Below are positions 22,454 to 35,826 of a DNA stretch of 64,000 nucleotides, one piece after another. The stretch lies in assembly GCA_003116875.1 (NCBI GenBank), contig BCKT01000004.1:642201-706200 (forward strand). The letters are read 5' to 3'. Position 1 is the stretch's first letter. Each line of letters begins with the position of its first letter. The stretch is from Takashimella koratensis (lineage: Eukaryota; Basidiomycota; Tremellomycetes; Trichosporonales; Tetragoniomycetaceae). The notes below the pieces were generated by a model. The model worked only from the letters and a program-made list of their open reading frames with translations, was not told the DNA's origin and searched no databases. A program made the translations under genes and the position numbers.

Positions 22454-22723
22454 GATGTCGATGGTCGAGTGGCGATGGTGGTGAGTGACTGAGATGATGT
22501 CTCTGGAACCCTAAAGGATGACCGGTTACGACGTTGTCGGCGTCGGCGATCGAGGGCCGGAACGTGGCTTCCACGTGTTGGGCACGAGACCTCGCTAAGC
22601 CGATTCCAGAACACTCTGGCTCCTCGTAATCTCCCTCTTCCGCCCTACTCCCCCCAGCCATCCGCCTCGCATAACAAGGCTTTCTGCGTCCACTCATTCA
22701 CAAGATCATCGCCAAAGCCGGAC
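22454..22723. promoter_or_regulatory. Shared divergent promoter, acyltransferase/GNAT
   Basis: This 270-bp stretch lies between two start codons facing away from each other. It contains a CACGTG core at 22572-22577. No gene was seen. Confidence 0.55.
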
Positions 22724-23439
22724 ATGGAGTCGACAGTAGCCACCGGTGTGTTCTTTTCCCCCATGCGTCCCCTCGTCATGCTACTGACTCTTCCTGCCCT
22801 TATCAGACGAGTTGGCTCAGTCCAATGTCACGCCCCAAGATATCAACAAACCCTCGACTGCAGTCTTCACCACTCGGGCCGCGGTTGAATCCGATGCCGA
22901 GGGTATCTCTCACATGGGTCAAGAAGTTTTCATCAAGACTTTTGGGCACTCGTGCTCGGAGAAGGACATGGAGGGCTATCTCGAAGCCAACTTTACGCCA
23001 ACCGTCATTCGGAACGAGATTGGTCGGGCTGACATGAGCTACTTGGTGGCTTGCGAGGGGGAGCGAATCGTCGCATTCTGTGTCTTGCGGTTAGGGACCT
23101 CGGAGGAGTGCGTCGAGTCGTATCCCGAGCGGGTCGAACTTCAGCGGTTTTACGTGGACAGTGCGTATCACGGCAAAGGCGTTGCGCGAGTCATCATGGA
23201 TGCGACAATTGCTCTCGCAGTAGAGCAAGGACATCAGACAATGTGGTTGGGCGTCTGGGAGGTAAGCAGGATCCTTCTGCAGATATTTTGTTGGGTTCGG
23301 GCTTACAATTGGCATCTAGCATAACGAGCGGGCGAAAGGATTCTACCGCAAGTTCGGCTTCGTTCACGTTGGAAGCCACGACTTTATGCTCGGCGAAGAG
23401 CATCAGATCGATGATGTTTGGGTTAAGTCGATAGTGTGA
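22724..23439 (+). CDS. GNAT-family N-acetyltransferase
   Basis: A predicted acetyl-CoA-dependent N-acetyltransferase of 198 residues, from exons 22724-22745, 22807-23261 and 23320-23439 in phase. The GNAT fold is visible: TTRAAVESDAEGISHMGQEVF at the start of the domain, YLVACEGERIVAFCVLRLG (beta 2-4), ELQRFYVDSAYHGKGVARVIM, where the last part is motif A (Q/R-x-x-G-x-G/A), TMWLGVWEHNERAKGFYRKFGF (motif B), and VGSHDFMLGEEHQIDDVW. This resembles fungal proteins similar to tabtoxin-resistance or polyamine acetyltransferases; the substrate cannot be told. The first exon encodes only 7 residues, and the start at 22724 is supported by phase into exon 2. Confidence 0.87.
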
Positions 23440-23547
23440 TAGACATGAGACGCTGTACATAGAGCCTATGGTCAAACTACAAGCCTGTTGCTAGTCAGCT
23501 ATAGACCTCAAACTTTGAGCTAAGCACATACCTTTCCTGCAGCCGAA

Positions 23548-24694
23548 TCAGAATCGAGGACGGGAACCACCGACGAAGCTGCCTCGCTCGCTGGGAACTC
23601 GCCTCGCGAACTGTCCCACCAAAGGTTTACCGGGCACGGGTACGTACGTCTCCGGGGGGCAAATGTTGGTGGGCTGTATCAGCTCAGCGAGAGGTCGACA
23701 TCGACACCTACAAGGAGGTTGTTTTGCATTGTGGAGAGCGGTGCACGACCAGCGTCGAAGCCAAAGTCCACGCCAGTAGTGGCCTGTGAGACAACCATCT
23801 TGCGTTTCATCTGACATGAGCGGCGGCCTTCACGGTATGGACCCACCTTGTCAAGGTTGCCGCGAAGCTTGAGCATGTCCGAGTCCTTTTGCTTGTTGTC
23901 GTGAAGGACATCGTGGAACCTGCGGCCACTGTGTTCAAGGTCCCTCTCAAGTTCTGCGATTAGCTCTGCTAGTCGAGACACGTACCTGAAATCTTGGTTT
24001 TGGCGGCTGTCGTGAGCACTCTGAAAGTTGACACGGTTACCTTGAAGATCACCGTGAACTGCATGATCAGCGTTGTTGTCGGCGATACTCTCAGCTCACC
24101 GATAGCAAGCTGCTTCTCAAGTCCGGCAATCCGACCTTGAGCGTTCTTGAGGACCACCTTCTGGAACGCGCTAAGGTTTAGCTGTGCTTTGAACATGGTC
24201 TTACTTCTCCTGCGAGGTTTGATACACCCAAAACGCCATAGCCCTGATAGTCAGATGATCTCCGTGACGGTGTGACTCACCTGTTGGCAATGTCGCACAC
24301 AATTGAGGGGCTCAAACCGGCGAGGATGGACTGAGTGAGCGATGCATGAGAGATAACCTTACACTCTTGTAGTCGTTGGATGGGTTCAACATGGTGATTC
24401 CAAGGTCGTCCCTGCTGTTGGCGTTTGTCGCACCAATAGCTGGCACTCACGGTGAGAGGTGCTGGTCACATGCGGGGCAGATTGTCTCCTGGGAGAAGCG
24501 TGTGTTGGCGCAGGGGACTAGAAGTCAGGGAGGATATGTGGACAGACTCGTACGGCAGAAGATGTCTACTGGTCAGCGAGCAGCAGTGCGACAAGGAGCT
24601 CACGAGAGCAAGCTGTGACGACGGCCTTGCCCTGAACGCCAAGCTCTGCGCGGCAGCTGAGTATGTTGCACCTCAGCTCGTTTTCAGTGTCCAT
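23548..24694 (-). CDS. HEI10: HEI10/CCNB1IP1-type meiotic RING protein
   Basis: Assembled from many small exons. The N-terminus MDTENELRCNILSCR begins an atypical RING: CNILSC, TACSHIFCLPCANTRFS, then TICPACDQHL. The next blocks, DLGITMLNPSNDYKS, SILAGLSPSIVCDIANRAMAFWVYQTSQE and a coiled coil (AFQKVVLKNAQGRIAGLEKQ through a VHGDLQGNRVNFQSA segment), match the CCNB1IP1/HEI10 family in order and spacing. Those proteins are SUMO/ubiquitin E3-like factors that mark meiotic crossover sites on the synaptonemal complex. The C-terminal part is RLAELIAELERDLEHSGRRF and then a short tail of Pro, Gly and Arg (YVPVPGKPLVGQ...GSFVGGSRPRF). About 290 residues, close to human HEI10 (277). The last two junctions are less certain. 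The 3' end converges on the GNAT gene with a 108-bp gap. Confidence 0.8.
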
Positions 24695-24781
24695 GGAAGG
24701 AGTGAAAGTGAGGGTGTGTGAGGGGTGTGTGAGGGGTGTGTGAGGGGTGAGATGCAGGGAAGGGTGCCGTCGAAAGGAGAT

Positions 24782-24806
24782 GGGGGGGGGGGGGGGGGGG
24801 GGGGGG
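24782..24806 (+). repeat. Poly-G run of 25
   Basis: 25 consecutive G lie 90 bp upstream of the HEI10-like start codon, on the strand opposite the gene. Such runs can form G-quadruplexes and are prone to length change and assembly error. Confidence 0.95.
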
Positions 24807-24893
24807 ATGGGAAGAGGGAGGTGGCAGGGAGGATAAGAGGTCAAGGTGAGAAGAGGATGAATTGGGCGGCGATCAAAAGCAGCGAAAGCCAAA

Positions 24894-24898
<5 letters not shown>

Positions 24899-24976
<78 letters not shown>
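24899..24976 (+). repeat. (GT)n microsatellite
   Basis: A nearly pure GT dinucleotide run of about 75 bp lies between the HEI10-like gene and the aminotransferase 3' end. It can adopt Z-DNA and is likely length-variable. Confidence 0.95.
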
Positions 24977-24978
<2 letters not shown>

Positions 24979-25166
24979 CCATCATCTAGCATCTCATTCA
25001 TCTTGATCTAATCTACACCTACACGGCTATCGACGAGCTTGGTGACAACTTTTGTTCACAAATCGTTATACAGTATAGGCCATTCTTTTCTTTGCTTGTC
25101 ATTTCTTTTCTCTCTCTTCGCGAGCGAATGGCAGATAGACATATCTTGCCCTTGTGTTTATGTGAC

Positions 25167-27043
25167 TTAGACGCGCATAAACTTGACGAGGACCTTGGCG
25201 AAGGTCGAGAGGGCCTCCTGGAGCTGATCGTGGGTGGCGATCGCGTACGAGAGACGGAAGTAGCCAACACCCTTGCCGCCAATGTTGTGAACACCGTGAG
25301 CATCGAAGCCCTCAGCGGGAGCGAACAGAACGAGGTTGTCTGCAAGCTGATGCCAAAGCTTGTCCATCAAAACCTTGGTGGCGTTGTCGCCCTGGGCCTC
25401 GATGGCATGGTAGTCGGGGTGCTCCTCGAGGTGGACACCGAGGAAGATGAACATACCCGCTGCTCGTCAGCGCCGAAGTCTCAATCTAAACTCACCAGTG
25501 GGAGGGATGAAAGAGACAAGCGGAGGGCCTCGGGAGCTGGCGACACCGCGCTTCTCGTCCCAACGAGCAGCCTGGCTACCCGGGAGTTGCTTGGCGTAGC
25601 ATGTCGCACCCGTCGCATTGTGCAAGGACTTGACCAAGGCGTTGTTGCCCGAAGGGTCGAACTCAAGGTGGAATACATCGGCAAGGATGTCGCAGGTCCA
25701 GTCTCGACGCATGCGGTAAGTAGCCTTGATGCCGCGGAGCCAGCGGATGTAGGCCTCGAAGCCCCAGTGGTTGAGCAGGGACACGGTCATGGCGGTGGCG
25801 AAGCCGCTAGGAGCCTGGGTTCCGCACTCGGTGATACGAGTGAGACGCTCGATGAAGACAGGGGAGGAGGTGATCCAACCCACACGAGATCCCGGGCACG
25901 AGGTCTTGGAGAAGGTCTTTACAGTCAGCGGTGTTGAAATTTCAGGACTCACGTCCATGCGAATGACTCGGCCTTCCGTGTCGTACGAGAGGTACGAAGG
26001 AGGAAGAGCCTTGAGGAAAGCCTCGTTGCCCTCGTCGTCATCCTTCTTCTCGACGTCAAGTGCACGCTGCTCGACGACGGAACGTTTAAAGTCCTTGGGG
26101 GCCCACTTGCCGGTGAACTAAACATTAGCCATGCTCGACAGGAAACGCTCACGAGACAGTAGTAAGGCTCGTCCTCGCAGATGATGACGTCTGAAGGTAA
26201 GCACTAACCAGACGCACGACGCTCACCGTATTTCGAGCAGATGTCGTAGATGATCTTCTTGCGGTCACCAAGCATAGTGGCACCGGTAGGGTTCTGCCCA
26301 GTGGGCACCGTGTAGAAGACCCTGGGGCGCTTCTTGCCACGCTCGGCCTCGTCCCAGTTGGCAAGGATGTCCTCGAGATATTCGGGGATCACACCTTCGC
26401 CGTCCATCTTCAAGGCGACCTTCTCGACCTCATACGGGTGGTAGGCGTTCTCAGCGCCCGGGTAAGTCCACTCTTCAACGAGGATAGCATCGCCGAATTC
26501 GAGAAGCATGCTACAGACCTTGGCCCAGCCGTCGGTCGCTCCGACATCGAGGAGAACGTCCCAGTCGGCATACGCGGGCTTGAAGACGGTCTCGACATAC
26601 TTGCGGAGGAAACGAGGGAGGGCGGGCGGGCCAGTGGCGGTCTGGTACTGAAGACTGGTGGAGAGTTGAATGGCGTACGGGTCCTTGGGGTTTTCGGCGT
26701 ACTTTGGGATGGTGAATGACGTGTTGCGAGAGAATAGCCAAGAGAAGAGGGACGATTTTTTGGCCTTGGTCGGCTCGCGAGGCGGGTCGAGAGACATCTG
26801 GTCGGCGGGAAGGACCGATGCGGACAAGGTTTCAAAGGGGAAAAGTTCGGGGGACGGAGTGCCACCTGCGAGGAGGATCATGCCTGGGATGGTAGCATAC
26901 TGGTAAAGTTCCTTGAGGCTGCTAGCCTGTCGGTTGCGGGTGAGACGGTTGATGTGATGGGACATGTCCTTTGCGCTGGGCAGGGTCATCCTGGTGGCGA
27001 CACCGGATTCGGTGGAGGAAGGGAGGGCGAAGGGAGCGTCCAT
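25167..27043 (-). CDS. ARO8: Aromatic/2-aminoadipate aminotransferase (Aro8 type)
   Basis: A PLP-dependent class I aminotransferase acting on Phe/Tyr/Trp 2-oxo acids or 2-aminoadipate, cytosolic by homology. The first large exon (26227-27043) encodes MSHHINRLTRNRQASSLKELYQYATIPGMILLAGGTPSPELFPF, the DVGATDGWAKVCSML block, WTYPGAENAYHP and FYTVPTGQNPTGATM (Asn-Pro-Thr-Gly). A 38-nt exon (26153-26190) gives DVIICEDEPYYCL with the PLP-contact Asp and Tyr. Later exons hold the Schiff-base lysine in DTFSKTSCPGSRVGW, then HWGFEAYIRWLRG and GMFIFLGV. The final part ends LQEALSTFAKVLVKFMRV. The total is about 540 residues, near yeast Aro8/Aro9. Substrate preference cannot be read from sequence. Confidence 0.93.
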
Positions 27044-27149
27044 GTTGAGGAGGGGAGGGTGAATTGATGGCGCTGTGGTGAAGTGAGGTGAGAATCAGAG
27101 GCGATAGAGATAGGCGAGGTGGGGAGTGTTTGGGTTATATTTGGCGTGA

Positions 27150-27155
27150 TATATA
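27150..27155 (-). promoter_or_regulatory. TATA-like element of the ARO8-type gene
   Basis: TATATA reads as CTTATATATC on the minus strand, 107 bp before the start codon at 27043, a usual distance for a fungal TATA box. Confidence 0.5.
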
Positions 27156-27657
27156 AGTGACGAGCGAAGAGTGGGTGAATGGCCGATCTGTGTGAGTGTA
27201 AGTGTAAGTGTATCTGTATCTGTAAGCAAAGCAGAGCAGAGCAAAGCAAAGCGAGGATTTTGGGCGACGGGTCGACTCGTGAGCGCATGGCCCCGATTAC
27301 GGCAGAGACTGGGTCTGATGAGAGGAGTAGGAGTGGGGTAAGCGACCTTATCTCTCTCTGGGTCTCTCTCTGGGTGGGCGGATGCTGCAGCTGGCCGGGG
27401 ACTGACCGAAAGGGGAAAAGCTGGGTGGGCAGACCGAGTGGGGGCCGAGGGTCAAGCCAGGGCTAAGCCAGGAAAGGCCAAAGGAGCCACGCGTGGAGGC
27501 AGAGGGTCGATAGTCGGACGAGACCGAGGCAGAGGATATACAGTACAACTGAAGGATATACAGGATTATGGATACACGTCATTTATCACGGGTCCGGTAT
27601 CAGACATGCCAACCAAAGGCCCAGCGGGCAAAGGAGGCGACGAGGCTGGGGTGGCGG

Positions 27658-27700
27658 GCGCAAGGCCAGGGGCCAGGGGCCAGGGGCAGGGGCCAGGGGG
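27658..27700 (+). repeat. GGCCAGG-type GC-rich tandem repeat
   Basis: About five units of GGGGCCA/GGGGCAG stand in tandem in the promoter region between the ARO8-type and CPK1-type genes. Confidence 0.75.
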
Positions 27701-28570
27701 TAGGACTGGGGGAGGACCGTGCGTGGTGCATCATGTTTCATGGTCCCGTGGCTCTGCCAGCCTTTGACCGTGCTCAGCATCTGTCTCTTTTGTATCCATC
27801 CTATCTATCACTTCACTCCCCTCCCACTCCCACTCCAACTTCAACTCACAACATGACACCCCGCACAGACCTTGACATCTCGTTTCACCTCGGCGCACAC
27901 CTCCCTCGACTCCGGTCTTCAACCATTGTCAGCGACCACACCCCATCCGAGAGAAATAATTTTCATGATCGCGTCCGTGATCTGATGGGATAGATGGACA
28001 GCCTTGGTCGCGTCGGCCCGTTCCTTTCAAGGAAAGCCATGATGCAGATGCAGATGCAGCAATGATCGCGTCGTCAACCTCTCGCCTTTGCTCACCTTGA
28101 CCTTGACCTTGACCTTGACTTGAGCTAGAGAGACACGCAAAGGTGCAAAGGCACTTTGTTACTTCTCCATCGCCATCACTCCTCTGTCTTCTCCCTGCTC
28201 GACGATTGTGGTCTGGTCTTGACCCACACTGTCTCCTCCTCTTGTCCTTCTCTCCTTTGGTTACCCATCACACTACTGGCAGACCTTTCTTCCCCTCCCT
28301 ACTACTCTATTCAGCACCCATCTTCAACTTCTTCTCACCACTACCACCTTTGTCTAGCCGTCAGTCCACCGAGCACGCCGGGAAGCGCTCCTTTCTCCTT
28401 CTCCTAGCTCCCCTGGCTCCCCTTGGCAACCTTGCCCCCCGAATAGGACAGCCTTCATATTCTCTCTCTTCCGCTCATCCCGTATTCCATCTCTTCAACA
28501 TCTTTCCATTGCCTGTTGGCGCGTTTCTTCCTCAACGACAGGCTAGACGCACCTAAGAATCAACGCAGAC

Positions 28571-30078
<1,508 letters not shown>

Positions 30079-30302
30079 CAGCGGCCAGAGAGGTTTTGGG
30101 AGAGATATTAGTTTGAAAATGACGAACATGATGAACGAGAAGCGAATTTGCCTGGCGGGTGGGCTCCTGCGCCTCTGAGCGGGGCCGCTGCATGTTACCT
30201 GCTGCCTGCTGTCTGCTGCCTGCTGTCTGCTGTCTGCATGAGTCGTGCTGTAGTATGATGTACCTTGAAAGTAACGTTGGTAACGTGGATCGGATGCATA
30301 CT

Positions 30303-30317
30303 TATATATATATATAT
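30303..30317 (+). promoter_or_regulatory. TATATATA element upstream of RBX1
   Basis: An alternating TA run lies about 150 bp before the RBX1 ATG, between the MAPK stop (30078) and RBX1. It probably serves as a TATA element. Confidence 0.45.
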
Positions 30318-30464
30318 CGACGCCGCCCACTTAATCTTGACCGCACTGACCTCTTCGGTCCACCGTCACCGTTTCCTGGCCCAACACCATCCATCACCCT
30401 CCTCACCATCATCCTTCCACACCCTCCTCACCTCCACCTCGTCCATTCCAACCTATCCTACATC

Positions 30465-31088
<624 letters not shown>

Positions 31089-31104
31089 TAATCCAGATGA
31101 CATC

Positions 31105-32268
31105 TCATTCCGACTGTATATGTCTAGATTGACACCATTCTCCGCGATCGTACCTTCCTTCTTGCCGCTCAACCTTCTCCCCTAACCGTCGGACACTCTC
31201 TTGTATCACGTCGGTGATCTTTATCCGCACTTCCTGCTCTTGACCATCCGCCAACACCCCACTCCCACGCAATTCACGCTGAGCTGCGTCCACCCAGTCG
31301 CCTCCCACTCCTGCAGCCCCAGGCTCCTTTTCTGCCATCCCACGCCATGCTTTGACAAGAGGCTCTATTTGGGAGGTGATCGGCTCGCCCACAGTAATGC
31401 TTATGCGGGCTCCTGGGCGCGGGATGAATCGGGGCGCAGTTCGATTCTCGTTCATGATCTCGTCAAAGCCTAAACGTCAGCGCCCAACTTGTGAAGGTTT
31501 TCTCACCCGAAATCCACATGGGAATGATCTCGGGCATCGTGATAGAGTCCATTATGATTCGTCCGCTGCTCTGGCGTCAGTGTTGAACAACAGATGGAGT
31601 GAGAGGCAGTACTCACACGCCCCATTTGAACCGGAATAGGCCGCCAGCAGGATTTGTTTGTTCCTGGTTAACCTTTCCTTCTGGAAAAATGTGGATCTGT
31701 AGCGATGAGCATCATCAAGGCCAGATCACTTACCCAGCCACCTTCTTGCAAGCGCTTGACTGCCGTATCAACGGCTGGTTGGAAGATCCCACCTCCTCGG
31801 ACAGTCTCGATCACCTGGCCGAGGTTGAAAAACTTGGCATGGGTGGGGTTGGTGAACATGATGTCGGACGCTACGGTCAGCCGGTGTACTTGCTTCCTCA
31901 TTTCTTACCTCCCAAAGTCCAGCGATTATTATAACAGGTACGGCTCGCGCTGGTGAATGGAAAGTAATGAGACGAAGGCATGGCCGCCCACATCTTGCCT
32001 TTAGCTAACCCCCCTCTAACTTTTCCTCCTCACCATTGGATCGTCCACGACAGAGTTGTGGTTGCATACTGCCTCGTTAGCCTTGGTCTTGATGTCTTAA
32101 CCCACTTGTAACAACTCCCTTGTTATCTGCTCGGTTGTTGAGAGCGTCTAGGAGCAATGGCAGACCTTGGACCTGGTACGACTTGGTGGTAAGACCTAGA
32201 AACGCTTTGCAGGCAAACGCGAGGGTCGAAAGGGTGGCCGCTGAGCTCAGCGATGATGGCGGCGGCAT
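31105..32268 (-). CDS. TAZ1: Tafazzin, cardiolipin/lysophospholipid transacylase
   Basis: An acyl-CoA-independent phospholipid-lysophospholipid transacylase that remodels cardiolipin in mitochondrial membranes. Visible on the minus strand are an N-terminal hydrophobic part (LSTLAFACKAFLGL), the tafazzin motif NHNSVVDDPM (HX4D box), DIMFTNPTHAKFFNLGQVIETVRGGGIFQPAVD, the family's GW-I-H-I-FPEGKVNQ motif near 31690, FRFKWGV-GRIIMD, and PEIIPMWISGFDEIM. The C-terminal part is PGARISITVGEPI, then a charged region ending at 31105. At least six exons are joined by short introns. The chosen start 32268 is one of two in-frame ATGs; 32385 would add 39 residues. Catalytic blocks are intact. Confidence 0.9.
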
Positions 32269-32962
32269 ACGTATGGCCCGTAATAAGCTTGGAAGACTGA
32301 TCTTCGACGCCTGTGCGCTTGTGGGCCGAGGCTGGACGCGTAATAGGTCGTGAGTGTTGGGCGGAGAGCACAGACGCGAAGGCAAAAAGTGCAGGATATC
32401 AGAAATTTGTTGTTGACAAAAAAAGCACCGCTGGCAAAAGTGGAGGCCAGTTCCATCCGACGATCGGCATGGTTGTCAGAAATGCTCCATCTCTCATACA
32501 CCCCTCTTCAAATCCAGGTGTGATGTCGGATCATCGGATCATCGACACGCATTGGGGCCATGGGTCATGGGTTCTCCTCTATCCATCGGTGCTTAAGTAC
32601 TGAGCCGATTGCACCCTCCTCGCATCGAGTTTGCCTTTGGACCACTGACCAGATGTTTGGCCGGCTCGATCTTATTTCGCCAGTCGGTCAAGTTTGCAAT
32701 ATGATGCACCAGCCTCTCTCCTGACCCCCCCCCCCCCCCCGGGAGAACGTCAGCAGCAGCAGTCCTGGCCAGGCAGGATGAGACAATGGCAGCACCGCGA
32801 GCTGACATGTAGGATCGCTTGCTGGGGGCTAGCCACTGGCTGGCCTGATCTTCGCTCACCCAACAACATAAAGCACTGACCCGGTCGTCTCTCGATCTTT
32901 TCCCCCCAGTCGCTCATCTCTGAACATACTTTTCTACCTAGCACTCTTTCTTCTCTTATCCA
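32269..32962. promoter_or_regulatory. Divergent promoter, tafazzin/GIN4-like kinase
   Basis: About 0.6-0.7 kb between divergent starts. It contains a run of 16 C (32725-32740). No coding frame with support was seen. Confidence 0.5.
32725..32740 (+). repeat. Poly-C run of 16
   Basis: A C-only run lies in the tafazzin/GIN4-like divergent promoter. Homopolymers of G or C longer than 15 also occur at 24782 and 45076. Confidence 0.95.
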
Positions 32963-35790
32963 ATGTCAGTAGCTGCCGCAAAGATGGCCGGTGACTTGCC
33001 GCCCACGCCATCCCCGCCGCGCACTCGGCACGCGAAACGAGGTCAGACCCGATTTGAGAAAGAGATGGCGGCAAACGGTGGTAACGATGAGCGACCTGGA
33101 GATCCAAAGATCATCGGTCCATGGAGGATAGGAAGAACGATTGGCAAGGGTGCAAGTGGTGAGTTATCTTGTGAAGAGGGAACTAGGCTAAGAGACAGGT
33201 CGTGTCAAGATTGCCAAACACTCCAAGACTGGACAATACGCCGCGATCAAGATTGTACCCAAACACGCATTGCTCAAGACGTCGCGCATGTCCATCACGG
33301 ACGCTGGTGTCAAGCATGACAAGGCAGTACTGGGGATCGAGCGAGAGATTGTCATCATGAAGTTGATCGATCACCCAAATGTGATGAGCCTGTACGACGT
33401 ATGGGAAACGACCAAAGAGCTGTAGGTCTTAGTAATCACTGTCGCTTATCTGGTCAGCTATCTAGTGTTGGAATTTGTGCAAGGAGGCGAGCTCTTCGAT
33501 TATTTGGTCTCTCGAGGCCGCCTTCCGCCCGACGAAGCATCGGGGTACTTTCAACAGATTGTTGCCGGCGTGGACTACTGTCACAGGTTCAACATCTGTC
33601 ATCGAGACCTCAAACCAGAGAACCTGCTTCTTGATGCCGACAAGAACATTAAGATTGCCGATTTTGGTATGGCCGCGTTGGAGCCAAGCGATAAGATGCT
33701 CGAAACATCTTGTGGAAGTCCCCACTACGCCAGTCCCGAGATTGTCGCTGTAAGTTTTGGAACTTGAACCGCTAGCTCACAGGCCTAGGGTCTTTCATAC
33801 CATGGTTCGGCTTCTGATATCTGGTCTTGCGGTGTGATCTTGTTTGCGCTGCTCACGGGGCGATTGCCATTTGACGACGAGAACATTCGGGTTTTACTGC
33901 AAAAAGTCAAGAGCGGGCGGTTCATCATGCCCAACGACCTTCCCAGCGACGCAAAGGATCTGATTACTCGAATGCTCGTGGTGGACCCCGAACAAAGACT
34001 CACTGTGAGTCCCGCATCACAGAGTGGCACTGATACTAGATGCCTGAGATCCTCAAGCATCCGTTCTGCCAGCGCAACGCCGGGACCACCGTCAAGACGG
34101 AGCCGCCTCGACTAGAGGAGATTGCCCGCCCAGTCAAGAGCGAGCGCGAAATTGATAGGGACATCTTGCGGAACCTGCGTACCCTGTGGCATGGAGCACC
34201 AGAGCGTGAGATTGTCGCGTCTTTGCTTTCTCAAGAGTGAGTACATGACCTGCACCTTCGTCCTGACGCCAGGAAAACGTGGGAAAAGGCTTTCTACTTT
34301 CTCCTCATGCAATACCGTAACAAGCATCTGGAAAACTTCAACCCAGAAGACAACCCTCAAACAGGTAAGACGCTGCTCGTGTCGCCCCTGACCACATAGA
34401 ACGGCGCAAAAGACGTGAAGGGTCGACCCATCGCTCCGAGCTTAAACCCACTCGAGTGGCTCCAAAGTCTCCCGCGACGCCAAGTCGCCGACCGACCGTC
34501 GTTGGTCCTCGCCCACCTTCCGCCAGTCCTCGCACCCCAGCTCCTCCGCCCAACACCAAAGGTGCCACCGTCGAGCTTCCCAAAATCATCCTGCAGGAGC
34601 CAACACCCCAATCACCCTCACCGCACGGTCTGGGTATCAACATCCCTCAAGTGTCACCTTCTCCGTCCCCACGACAGTCTGGACCTCCCAGCCCGATCAT
34701 CGTGTCTGGAGACCCTGTCGGTATCGGAAACATTGCCGTCCCGCAAGTCCAGGACGCTGCGTTGCAAAAATTCTTCCACGACATTGCAGAGCAGCTACAG
34801 CTCATCTCGGGATCTCCGCGCAACAGCCTGGTTGTCGATGGAGGCGCATTCCCTAACAACGAGAACAGGACGTCGTATCAGCCTCCTTCGGCAGCTGCCC
34901 AAACAGTGCGCCCAGGGGAGACGCGGAGACGCTCATATTTGGGAGACATCACCAGTCGCGACAATACCATCCAGCCCGTGAAGCAACGAAACACCATGGA
35001 CTCGAAGCGGAAATCGAAACGTGAGCTATTGATACAAATACCGCTGACAGCAGCCGCTCCTCTTAACTTGAGCCCACAACTACTCCAACACGACGCCTTC
35101 CTCATTCCTGGTAGTCCCACACCTTCATCTGCGCCGCCTTCTCCTCTCCTTGTCACCTCCCCTAGCGAGATCAAGCAATCTTGGTTCTCGAATTTGTTTA
35201 GCTGGAAGCCAGCAGTGAGCCTTGACCCTGCCACCCAGACTGACACCCAGATGTTCACTCTCATCACTGCAGACGATTGCGTCTCATCACGCACAGAATG
35301 TGTGAAACTGTTGGAGAGCTTTGGAGCCCATGTGATGATCGAAGATGCCGATGGGTGGGGGATTTTAAAGTGTCGGATTGAAGAGATTCGAGGTAAGAAA
35401 CCACGCCAGGAGTTGATATTGACAACAGACACAAATGGGATCATCATTCCCAAGTCGGTGCGATTCAGGATTGAGTTCCTTCCGCATGCCGCCTGGTCGT
35501 CAGGTCCTCCGATGGCCTCGCCAAGGCTGGACTCGGCGGCGTCGCCCAGAATAGGCTCCACCACGAGTATCACAATGGTCCAGGAGAAAGGCGCTCTGAG
35601 CGCATTCAAAGCCGTCTATAGAAGAATCCGATCCGAATGGAGGTGAGTTATCAACTCTTTGACATTGGACACTTGTTGACATTCCTACAGACTCGAATCA
35701 TTACGTTCTCCTGCCATGACTGCTGGATCCAAGTTCACCTCACCCGCTGCCTCACCATTGCTATCTGATCACGGACACGTTTGGGCATGA
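32963..35790 (+). CDS. GIN4: Gin4/Hsl1/Cdr2-type (Nim1-related) protein kinase
   Basis: A CAMKL-group Ser/Thr kinase that in other fungi links septins and cell size to mitotic entry. The catalytic domain (about residues 52-350) has [78 protein letters not shown] (T-loop) and [23 protein letters not shown]-like region follows ([31 protein letters not shown]...[15 protein letters not shown]), as in the Gin4/Nim1 branch. The tail is Ser/Pro-rich, then [12 protein letters not shown] and a segment with a KA1-like beta pattern (residues near 35240-35640), which usually binds acidic lipids. About ten exons; the last is short (35692-35790). The gene ends 36 bp from the facing gene. Confidence 0.88.
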
Positions 35791-35826
35791 CCCGCACACC
35801 CTAAAAATGACAGATACACATAGAGC

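Larger units (their letters stand above)
27044..28570. other. 1.5-kb divergent promoter region with GC-rich mini-repeats
   Basis: The region lies between the aminotransferase and MAPK starts. It contains a TATATA element (27150-27155) serving the aminotransferase, GTAAGT/GTATCT and AAAGC/AGAGC short repeats (about 27190-27250), a GGGGCCA-rich tandem (about 27658-27700), a CTTGAC tandem (about 28095-28122) and a long C/T-rich leader before 28571. Short open frames here (for example near 27851) have no family resemblance. A small RNA or short gene cannot be excluded. Confidence 0.6.
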
